5,979 nucleotides of DNA from NCBI GenBank assembly GCA_030671005.1, contig DAOVAN010000101.1, positions 1 through 5,979 of the forward strand, read 5' to 3'. Position numbers and translations under genes: made by a program. Shown here piece after piece: positions 1-5,624 of the stretch. This stretch comes from Caldifarciminota bacterium (lineage in GTDB: Bacteria; Hydrothermota; Tepidihabitantia; SM23-42). Numbering within the stretch: position 1 is the stretch's first letter; each line of letters opens with the position of its first letter. The notes under the pieces are model-generated. The model made no database searches. It was given only the letters and a program-made list of their open reading frames with translations, and was not told the origin of the DNA.

Positions 1-869
1 AACTGTTTGTGATCGATTTTTTTCAGGCCTGGAAAGCCATCTAACGTGCGATTCTGCTTGAAGTAATCATTCAGTTCTTCCGGATCCATGCCATCTGGAT
101 CATAATAAGAACCACATATGTCTTCGACCGCAATTAGCTTCGCGCCGTGTGGTTTAAGCAGGACAGCGGCCCAAGATCCCACGTTACCGAAGCCCTGGAC
201 AAAATACGTAGCTCCCTTGAGGTTGAAATTTCGATCCTTGGCCCACTCTTCGATGGTGAAGACGACGCCTTGACCAGTTGCCTTGTCGCGTCCCAGACTA
301 CCGCCCGATTCGACGGGCTTACCAGTTACGATGTGAACATTTGCCTGGCGCGTGTGGGGTGGTTGAGTCGAGAGATAAGTATCGAGTATCCAGGCCATGA
401 TCTGAGGGTTTGTATTGACATCGGGTGCCGGGATGTCGTATTCAGGACCAATGCTGGAACCCAAGGCAAACGTAAAACGTCGTGTTATACGCTGTATTTC
501 ATCTATTGAGTACTTCGATGGATCGAACTGGATACCGCCTTTTGCTCCACCAAATGGGATGTTCACAATTGCCGATTTCCAGGTCATCCAGGTCGCGAGT
601 GCTCTGACTTCGTCAATATCGACTGCTGGATGGTATCGTAATCCGCCCTTGTATGGACCTAAGACACTATTGTGTTGCACACGATAACCCCTGAATATCT
701 CGATATGGCCGCCATCCATCTTGACCGGGAAATTGACAATTATCTCGTTAGTTGTTTTTGCTAGTATCTTACGTATCTCTGGATCGAACTTCATAAGGTC
801 GGCTGCCTTATTGAACTGTTTGACCACATTTTCATAGACACTAGCCTTTTTTGGGGTGACGTTACTCAC
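1..869 (-). CDS. gdhA: Glu/Leu/Phe/Val-type glutamate dehydrogenase, N-terminal part (3' end beyond the window)
   Basis: This cytoplasmic enzyme catalyses reversible NAD(P)-dependent oxidative deamination of glutamate to 2-oxoglutarate and ammonia. I read 289 residues on the minus strand from GTG at 869-867; hexameric family members have about 415-430, so roughly the last third lies off the left edge. The substrate domain shows GPYKGGLRYHP (71-81), the lysine of TWKSA (K98), the catalytic lysine motif PFGGAKGG (K110) and the catalytic aspartate in PAPDVNTNP (D150). The NAD(P)-binding domain begins around 195 with VQGFGNVG (224-231), the glycine-rich turn, followed by AVEDICG (247-253). The acid near the end of the second strand (E249/D250) may favour NAD, but this is weak evidence. 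The GTG start is chosen because AGGAGG lies five bases upstream and the protein starts where family members do. No frameshift or missing catalytic residue is visible. It is transcribed divergently from the symporter gene. Family is certain; cofactor and metabolic direction are not. Confidence 0.96.
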   Translation of the reverse strand, partial: MSNVTPKKASVYENVVKQFNKAADLMKFDPEIRKILAKTTNEIIVNFPVKMDGGHIEIFRGYRVQHNSVLGPYKGGLRYHPAVDIDEVRALATWMTWKSAIVNIPFGGAKGGIQFDPSKYSIDEIQRITRRFTFALGSSIGPEYDIPAPDVNTNPQIMAWILDTYLSTQPPHTRQANVHIVTGKPVESGGSLGRDKATGQGVVFTIEEWAKDRNFNLKGATYFVQGFGNVGSWAAVLLKPHGAKLIAVEDICGSYYDPDGMDPEELNDYFKQNRTLDGFPGLKKIDHKQ

Positions 870-886
870 GATTACCTCCTGTAATC
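870..886 (-). promoter_or_regulatory. gdhA ribosome-binding site inside a small hairpin
   Basis: Read on the minus strand, the bases just before the GTG start are GATTAC-AGGAG-GTAATC. The two six-base arms are perfectly complementary and the five-base loop is the Shine-Dalgarno core AGGAG. The stem ends immediately before the start codon. The full AGGAGG (880-875) is five bases from GTG, which decides the start. Whether the stem forms in the mRNA and affects translation is inference. Confidence 0.75.
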
Positions 887-920
887 ACTAATATTGAAAA
901 TTGCTGAAATATTCTGTGTC

Positions 921-953
921 TAGCTGATTCTGAAAAAACCTGGGATACAGCTA
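921..953 (-). other. Inverted repeat in the predicted gdhA leader
   Basis: TAGCTG at 921-926 and CAGCTA at 948-953 are perfect reverse complements around a 21-base spacer. They lie at the 5' end of the transcript predicted from the gdhA promoter. The loop carries a run of six U in the mRNA sense but no stem directly precedes it, so it is not a clear attenuator. I recognise no riboswitch class here. Confidence 0.35.
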
Positions 954-961
954 CGACCTTA

Positions 962-989
962 ATTATATTGCTTCAAAGACAAAAGTCAA
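962..989 (-). promoter_or_regulatory. Sigma-70-type promoter of gdhA
   Basis: On the minus strand, TTGACT (989-984) is followed after 16 bases by a perfect TATAAT (967-962). Transcription should start near 955, giving a leader of about 86 bases before the GTG codon. It is the best promoter match upstream of gdhA and points into that gene. Confidence 0.8.
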
Positions 990-1000
990 GGTGTAGAGTC

Positions 1001-1020
1001 TATGTGTTAGGCAAAACATA
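1001..1020. promoter_or_regulatory. Imperfect palindrome upstream of the gdhA -35 box, possible operator
   Basis: TATGTGTT (1001-1008) and AAAACATA (1013-1020) are eight-base arms with one mismatch around a four-base centre. The site lies 12-31 bases upstream of the gdhA -35 hexamer, where activators often bind. No regulator gene is present in the window, so the role is inferred from position only. Confidence 0.3.
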
Positions 1021-1045
1021 AAACTGGACTGATGATTATGGTGGG

Positions 1046-1217
1046 GATATACTCGGCTGAAGGAGGTTTTGTGGCAGATCAAATTCATCGGGCCAACCCA
1101 CCTCTGTAGTTGCCTGATCCTTCGACAAGCTCCCCTCGATATACTCGGGACAGGCAGGACAGGTTCATTGGGCTCTGTTTGATAAATCAAACAACTACAA
1201 AATTTCGGGACGGGCAT
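1046..1217. repeat. Repeat-like intergenic segment (dispersed-repeat candidate)
   Basis: GATATACTCGG occurs at 1046-1056 and again at 1138-1148. The second copy runs into GGACAGGCAGGACAGG (1148-1163), follows CCTTCGACAAGCTC (1119-1132), and is echoed by TTCGGGACGGGC at 1203-1214. These words resemble short dispersed intergenic repeats common in some uncultured bacterial genomes. The internal direct repeat is seen directly; the resemblance to a dispersed family is from memory and could not be checked. Confidence 0.35.
1176..1193. promoter_or_regulatory. Perfect 8-base-arm palindrome, possible operator
   Basis: TGTTTGATAAATCAAACA consists of perfect eight-base arms around a two-base AA centre. 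It sits mid-way between the gdhA and putP promoters and has no following T-run in either direction, so it looks more like a dimeric-regulator binding site than a terminator. No regulator can be named. Confidence 0.4.
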
Positions 1218-1358
1218 AAATGGCGCAACTCCAATATATTCAGTGGGGTTACGGGTTGAATCGTGGTATCTTTTGACTAGCAATGATTAGGCTTGCACCA
1301 AAACCAATGAGCGGTCACTAAATATTGGTAGTGGAATAGTGATTGTAGTAATAGAATG

Positions 1359-1387
1359 TTGACTGCACCTCATCATCTGCGTACAAT
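1359..1387 (+). promoter_or_regulatory. Sigma-70-type promoter of the symporter gene
   Basis: TTGACT (1359-1364) and TACAAT (1382-1387) are separated by 17 bases. The predicted start of transcription is near 1394, only about 8-17 bases before the candidate start codons, so the leader would be very short and the ribosome-binding site would sit almost at the mRNA 5' end. Confidence 0.75.
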
Positions 1388-1395
1388 ATAGAAAT

Positions 1396-1400
1396 GGAGG
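1396..1400 (+). promoter_or_regulatory. Ribosome-binding site of the symporter gene
   Basis: GGAGG at 1396-1400 precedes three in-frame ATG codons: 1402 (gap 1 base), 1405 (gap 4) and 1411 (gap 10). The first is too close for normal spacing, so translation probably starts at 1405 or 1411 rather than at the longest frame. Confidence 0.7.
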
Positions 1401-1401
1401 T

Positions 1402-2823
1402 ATGATGAGTATGGTGTTAATTATTTTTCTTCTTTATCTCATTGGCATGGTGATCGCCGGCTTTGTGACCGCCCGTCTGGCTTCAAAATCGTTGGACGAT
1501 TTCATTCTTGGTGGTAAAAAGATGCCTACGGCGGTGATTGCGCTATCCGAAAAAGGTACGGACATGTCTGCTTGGCTGTTGATTGGTTTACCGGGTCAGG
1601 CTTTCAAAATGGGTTTGGGCGCGATCTGGGCAGGTATTGGGGTCTGGGTGGGTAGTTTGTTCAATTGGTTGGTCATTGCCACGCCGCTGCGTAAACTCAC
1701 CGGCAAATACAATGCTCTGACAATACCTGATTATTTCGAATCACGATTTGAAGATAGTTCTCACCTATTAAGGATCACTGCGTCGATTTTGATTGTGTTC
1801 TTTTTCACGCTTTATGTTTCGGCACAGGTCGTTGGCGCGGGCAAGATTTTGGCGGCTACATTCAATATTAATCAGATCGTCGGAATGGCCATCGGTTTGA
1901 GCATCATCCTGTTTTACACGATGATGGGGGGTTTCATTGCCGAGTCATGGACCGATTTCTTTCAAGGATTGATAATGGTCACCGCGCTTACCGTGATGTG
2001 TATCATCGGCATTGTCTCGTTTGGCGGACTAGGGAATGTTATTTCACGCATAAGCGCAGTCGATCCCAATGCAGCTATGATTTCGGCGGGCGAGAGTGGC
2101 ATGGCGCTGTATCTGGGTTTGATTCTGGGTGGTCTGGCAATTGGGCTTGGTTATGCCGGGCAGCCGCACATTCTCATGCGCTACATGGCGCTACGCAGTG
2201 AGAGGGAAGTGAAAAAAGCGGCGATCATTGCCATGACCTGGACGACACTTGCGGTGACGGGCGCAATCTTGCTGGGGTGGCTCGCCATTCCCTATTTACG
2301 TGGCGAAATTGCGGATCCCGAATTTGTTACAATGGCATTTGCGGCAAAGATCCTTCCCGGGTGGTTGGTTGGATTAGTGCTGGCTGCAGCAACAGCAGCA
2401 ATGATGTCTACGGTTGACTCGCAACTGCTGGTGACGACCTCAGCAATCACTGAAGATATCTACCGCAGACTCATCAACCCCAAGGCTACACAAAAATATC
2501 TGGTCAGGTTGGCAAGGATTTTCACGGTGGTAGTTGCCATCATTGCATTCATACTCGGGTTGAGAGCCGAGCGTCTTGTCTACTGGCTCGTGCTTTATGC
2601 GTGGGGAGGTTTGGCGGCTTCTTTTGGCCCACCCTTGATCCTTTCCCTCAAATGGAAAGGGACTACCAAATACGGCGTCTTTGCCGGTATGGTGGTCGGT
2701 GCAGCCACGATTGTCATTTGGTATAATGTTCCGGTTCTCAAGAGCTTTATATATGAACTCATACCTGGTTTCTTGTTCTCTTTGATTGCTACCTGGGTGG
2801 TGAGTCACTTAACGAAAAAATAA
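1402..2823 (+). CDS. putP: Sodium/solute symporter, PutP-like (SSS family)
   Basis: This inner-membrane carrier couples Na+ entry to uptake of a small solute, most likely proline. It has 473 residues, against 502 in E. coli PutP, and lacks that protein's C-terminal tail. About 12-13 hydrophobic segments run from residue 4 to 468. Family marks include DDFILGG (32-38), TDMSAWLLIGLPG (53-65) with the sodium-site aspartate D54, ALTIPDYF around 105-112, ESRFED (113-118), GLGYAGQPHIL (248-258), the second sodium-site pair S336/T337 in MMSTVDSQLLV, SAITEDIY just after, and YAWGGLAASFGP from 399. Aligned by eye to E. coli PutP, tyrosine 248 and proline 252 are kept (Y251, P255) but tryptophan 244 becomes I247, so substrate may differ. 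The segment before D54 reads SEKG instead of SAGA. Start is probably 1405 or 1411 from ribosome-site spacing. It has its own promoter, is divergent from gdhA and ends at a terminator. Family is near certain, proline specificity probable. Confidence 0.92.
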   Translation: MMSMVLIIFLLYLIGMVIAGFVTARLASKSLDDFILGGKKMPTAVIALSEKGTDMSAWLLIGLPGQAFKMGLGAIWAGIGVWVGSLFNWLVIATPLRKLTGKYNALTIPDYFESRFEDSSHLLRITASILIVFFFTLYVSAQVVGAGKILAATFNINQIVGMAIGLSIILFYTMMGGFIAESWTDFFQGLIMVTALTVMCIIGIVSFGGLGNVISRISAVDPNAAMISAGESGMALYLGLILGGLAIGLGYAGQPHILMRYMALRSEREVKKAAIIAMTWTTLAVTGAILLGWLAIPYLRGEIADPEFVTMAFAAKILPGWLVGLVLAAATAAMMSTVDSQLLVTTSAITEDIYRRLINPKATQKYLVRLARIFTVVVAIIAFILGLRAERLVYWLVLYAWGGLAASFGPPLILSLKWKGTTKYGVFAGMVVGAATIVIWYNVPVLKSFIYELIPGFLFSLIATWVVSHLTKK

Positions 2824-2870
2824 CGTGCTTCGAAACGGGAGCCTCTGTTTGATCAGAGGTTTTTTCGTTA
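2810..2870. repeat. Outer inverted repeat around the convergent terminator
   Basis: TAACGAAAAAA at 2810-2820 and its exact reverse complement TTTTTTCGTTA at 2860-2870 flank the terminator stem. The left arm covers the last codons of the symporter gene; the right arm holds the terminator T-run and the yitT stop codon. The same 11 bases are thus presented to polymerase coming from either side. Confidence 0.7.
2842..2865 (+). terminator. Intrinsic terminator of the symporter gene, possibly serving both strands
   Basis: CCTCTG (2842-2847) and CAGAGG (2854-2859) form a perfect six-base-pair stem with loop TTTGAT, followed directly by six T (2860-2865). It lies 18 bases after the symporter stop and two bases before the end of the convergent yitT gene. 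An A-run at 2815-2820 would be a T-run on the minus strand, so the region may also end the minus-strand transcript. Confidence 0.88.
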
Positions 2871-3698
2871 GACCCGTGACCTAAAACCTCTTCCTAATAC
2901 TTCAAAGACATCGGTCAGAATCACGAATGCGTCCTCGTCTACTTTTCTGATCAGTGATTTAAAGAAGGGTGTTTCTTTTTTTGTGATGACACACAGGATG
3001 ACGGGTCTCTCTTCCTTGGTGTACGCCGAGTGGCCCGAAAGGATGGTCACACCGCGTTGCATCTTTTCGTAGATTTCATCGGTTATCTTTTCCGATTTCG
3101 TGCTGACGACAAAGGCAGCACGCGCGTAATTAATACCCTCGAGGACTAAATCGATTACCTTGGAAGACAGGAATAAGGCGAGATAACCCAGCAGGGCCAG
3201 TTCGACCGAGTGGGTCGTTATACCCGCGGTGGTGATGACGGCAAAATCGACAATCATGATCCACATGCCCACGGACATATTTGTATGACGGTTCAGTATT
3301 TGACCGAGAATATCCGTGCCTCCGGTGCTGGCATCTCCACGGAAAATTAGACCCAGGCCAAGACCAAGCAATAATCCACCGTATAGTGCGGCAAGGACAT
3401 CATTTTCCGTTGGCGTTTTGATTTGTACTGAATAGACGAAGAAATCTATCAATAGGTTCGTGTAGATGATTGCCCCCAGCGATTTGATCCCAAAAGATAT
3501 ACCCAGGACACGAAGGGCAATTATGAACAAAGGAATGTTGAGGATTATGGCCACGATCCCGACTGGCGTGTTGTAAAGGAATCGTAATATCATCGCAATA
3601 CCGCTGATGCCGCCCGGTACTATCCTGTGCGGTATGAGAAAAACAGCATAACCCAGAGCGAAAATGATGCCGCCGATTATGATAAGAATCATCTTCAT
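2868..3698 (-). CDS. YitT family membrane protein (YitT membrane domain plus DUF2179)
   Basis: A 276-residue integral membrane protein of the YitT family, whose molecular function is not established. The N-terminal domain has about six hydrophobic segments (about 3-22, 46-65, 72-92, 103-119, 143-160, 163-182). It carries the family signatures VPGGISGIAMIL (27-38) and FRGDASTGGTDILGQ (119-133), the latter in the loop after the fourth segment. The C-terminal soluble DUF2179 domain (about 192-272) shows RGVTILSGHSAYTKEE (215-230), VILCVITKKE (233-242) and DAFVILTDVFEVLGRGF (256-272), all close to consensus. Length matches the usual 280 or so, so it appears intact. The ATG at 3698 is chosen with a weak CAGGT seven bases upstream; an ATG two codons later is possible. 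It follows the coiled-coil gene by 51 bp with no visible terminator, so the two may share a transcript. It ends at the shared convergent terminator region. A transporter or sensor role would be speculation. Confidence 0.93.
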   Translation of the reverse strand: MKMILIIIGGIIFALGYAVFLIPHRIVPGGISGIAMILRFLYNTPVGIVAIILNIPLFIIALRVLGISFGIKSLGAIIYTNLLIDFFVYSVQIKTPTENDVLAALYGGLLLGLGLGLIFRGDASTGGTDILGQILNRHTNMSVGMWIMIVDFAVITTAGITTHSVELALLGYLALFLSSKVIDLVLEGINYARAAFVVSTKSEKITDEIYEKMQRGVTILSGHSAYTKEERPVILCVITKKETPFFKSLIRKVDEDAFVILTDVFEVLGRGFRSRV

Positions 3699-3749
3699 CT
3701 TATTACCTGGAAAGATCGTGTGCGTCTATTACCGAACATGGTTTGGATC

Positions 3750-5624
3750 TCAGAACGATATCTGATCCTTTCGTTCATCGTCGGGTGGAACCGGCTGTTT
3801 TTCTTTCAGCCGGGCGATGAATATCTTGATCTTGTCCAGCTCTTTACTCTTAGCAGCGATCTCCTTGTCGAGTTTTTCCCTTTCTACTTTGAGCTTATTG
3901 AGTAACGTTTGCATCTCGTCGGTTTTGGCAATTGTGCCGAGTGATTCTCTCTTCTTTTCTTCCAGCTCTTTCAATTCTCTTTTCAGGTGCGCGATCCTGA
4001 GAGCTTCTTCTTCCTCGCCTTTTCTCAGTTTTCTCCTCTTATCATCCCGTTCTTTGTCCAACTCCACCAGCTCGTCACGTCTTTTCTCAATCTTAGACAT
4101 CATGTTCTTCTCGAGCAATTCCCCTTTTTCGATCTTGCTCGTGCATTCTGATATCTGGACTTTGAGCTCGGATTGCGTTTCTTGAAGCTTCTTCTTTTCC
4201 TCTTTCAAACCACCTATTTCATTCTGTAGTCGCTCGCGCGATTTAGCCAGTTCTTGTGCTTCCTTACTCAAGTCAGCAATCGCCTTTTCATCCTTGTGCT
4301 CCAATAGATTGAGCGTGTTTTTGATCTCAGACATCTTTGCTTCGCGTTGAATAATTCGTTCCTCGAGCACGGCGAGTTCCTTTTTGCGCGTCTCCAGCAA
4401 TTCCTTGGTATGTTTGTCTTCTTTGATTGCTTTCCGCAGTGCTTCTTGTTCGTGCCTCATTTGGGGCAGTTCCTTCGCCAGATTTTTGTGTTCGAGGCTC
4501 ACTTCTTTCAGTTTGAATTCGTAGGTCTTCAGTTCCTCTTCGGCCTTTGTCAATTTTTCTTTTTTATCTTTGCACTCCTTTTCGATCTTTTCGTACGTCT
4601 TGGTTTTGGACTTCAGCTCGTCCAGGGTTTTCCGCGCCTGTCCGATCGACTTCGCTAGTTCACTGCCTTCTCGTTTCGACTTCTCAAAGTCGTCCTTTAT
4701 TCTCCGGTATTCTGGTTCGACGCTCTTCAATTCTTTATCTTTTTCCTTATATCCGGAAATCTTGGCTTCCAGGTTTGAATATTCTGATCGCACTTTCTCT
4801 AATTTCTTGATTGTCTGTTGTAGGTCTTGGTTCTTCTTGGAGATTTCTTTCCTGAGTGATTCTTCCTCGGTACGTGCATCTTTGTTTGCCTTCTGTGTAT
4901 CTCTTAGTGAGACACTAAGAGTTTCGTACTCTAACTGTCCGGATGATATGTTTGAAGCAAAAGTTGCCTCTTCCTTCTTTATTTTTTCAAATTGCTGGAG
5001 AAGTTCTTCATATTCCTTTGTTAATGTCCCTAATTTTGTTTCCGTAGAACTCTTCTCACTTTGGATCGTTTTTAGGTCCTTCTCGGTTGTTCTCAGTTCG
5101 GCGAGCGTGTCGTGCATTTTTTGAGTGAGTGACTGGTGTTCTTTAGCCAATTTGTCTGTTTTTTTCTTAAGATTATAATACTTGTCTTCGGATTCGTCAT
5201 ATTTATCCTGTTGCTTCGTGCTATCCCTTTTCAATCCGGAGAGAAGATTCAGTAAGCCAGTCTTTTTGTCCTCTAGTTCATAGACTTCTTCTTGAATCGT
5301 GTTTTTGTTAGCAGTTAGTTGCTCTATGCTGCTTCTGAGCTGTTGTTCGTTTTTCTGAATCTTATCACGTGTTGCATCAAGCTTGGATACCTCTCTTTGG
5401 GCAGTTGTCAATTTCGCGGTTTCGTTTTTTAAATCCTTGAGTTTGCTTTTTGTAGTTTCGGTTTCACCCGTCATTTTTGTCTGTGAAGCATTGAGCTCGG
5501 CTATTCTTTTTTCGGCCTGTTTCAGCGTACGTTCTTTCTCCTGTAATGCTTTATCTACTTCCTCCAGTTTGGCAAGCTTCTTCTCTAGTTCTTTTAAGAG
5601 GTCAACATCTTCTCTTTGTGCCAT
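3750..5624 (-). CDS. Large coiled-coil protein of unknown function, SMC-like in sequence but without an ATPase head
   Basis: A 624-residue, strongly hydrophilic protein built almost entirely of Lys/Glu-rich heptad-like helix from about residue 5 to 606. It has no tryptophan, two cysteines and no proline before residue 304; prolines at 304 and 387 and glycines near 129 and 228 are likely helix breaks. The tail from 610 is short and disordered-looking (QPVPPDDERKDQ). I see no Walker A or B motif, no SMC signature, no signal peptide and no membrane segment, so it is not an SMC or Rad50 ATPase; automated names of that kind would reflect coiled-coil composition. A cytoplasmic structural or scaffold role is inference. 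ATG at 5624 is the first possible start because an in-frame TAA lies two codons upstream (5630-5628); no Shine-Dalgarno sequence precedes it. It lies 51 bp upstream of the yitT-family gene, possibly in one operon, and downstream of a tRNA gene on the same strand. The reading frame is certain, the function unknown. Confidence 0.85.
   Translation of the reverse strand: MAQREDVDLLKELEKKLAKLEEVDKALQEKERTLKQAEKRIAELNASQTKMTGETETTKSKLKDLKNETAKLTTAQREVSKLDATRDKIQKNEQQLRSSIEQLTANKNTIQEEVYELEDKKTGLLNLLSGLKRDSTKQQDKYDESEDKYYNLKKKTDKLAKEHQSLTQKMHDTLAELRTTEKDLKTIQSEKSSTETKLGTLTKEYEELLQQFEKIKKEEATFASNISSGQLEYETLSVSLRDTQKANKDARTEEESLRKEISKKNQDLQQTIKKLEKVRSEYSNLEAKISGYKEKDKELKSVEPEYRRIKDDFEKSKREGSELAKSIGQARKTLDELKSKTKTYEKIEKECKDKKEKLTKAEEELKTYEFKLKEVSLEHKNLAKELPQMRHEQEALRKAIKEDKHTKELLETRKKELAVLEERIIQREAKMSEIKNTLNLLEHKDEKAIADLSKEAQELAKSRERLQNEIGGLKEEKKKLQETQSELKVQISECTSKIEKGELLEKNMMSKIEKRRDELVELDKERDDKRRKLRKGEEEEALRIAHLKRELKELEEKKRESLGTIAKTDEMQTLLNKLKVEREKLDKEIAAKSKELDKIKIFIARLKEKQPVPPDDERKDQISF

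Larger units (their letters stand above)
990..1358. other. Central part of the divergent gdhA-putP intergenic region, no convincing gene
   Basis: This stretch lies between the two divergent promoters. A 106-codon minus-strand reading frame (963-1283) covers much of it, but that frame runs into the gdhA -10 box, lacks family features and reads across repeat-like DNA, so I do not call it a gene. What it holds is two palindromes (1001-1020 and 1176-1193), an 11-base direct repeat (1046-1056 and 1138-1148), GGACAGG-rich repeat-like sequence and a TAGTG cluster next to the putP promoter. Confidence 0.6.

Noticed and set aside
147..687. Two plus-strand reading frames (147-509 and 415-687)
   Set aside because: They are antisense to the glutamate dehydrogenase gene, which has clear catalytic motifs across the whole stretch.
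1041..1217. CRISPR array
   Set aside because: Only two 11-base copies are present, with a 92-base offset and no regular spacers.
963..1283. 106-codon minus-strand reading frame in the gdhA-putP spacer
   Set aside because: It runs into the gdhA -10 box, has no recognisable domain, and reads through repeat-like and palindromic DNA. I could not exclude a small gene with certainty.
1947..2201. Plus-strand reading frame inside the symporter gene
   Set aside because: It lies out of frame within putP, whose own frame matches the family throughout.
2440..2808. Minus-strand reading frame opposite putP
   Set aside because: It is antisense to conserved symporter sequence and has no features of its own.
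3627..5124. Several plus-strand frames rich in Ser, Phe and Leu opposite the coiled-coil gene
   Set aside because: The complement of a Lys/Glu-codon-rich coiled coil naturally gives long Ser/Phe/Leu frames that imitate membrane proteins.
3750..5624. Calling the coiled-coil protein an SMC or Rad50 ATPase
   Set aside because: No Walker A, signature or Walker B motif is present at either end, so the similarity is compositional.
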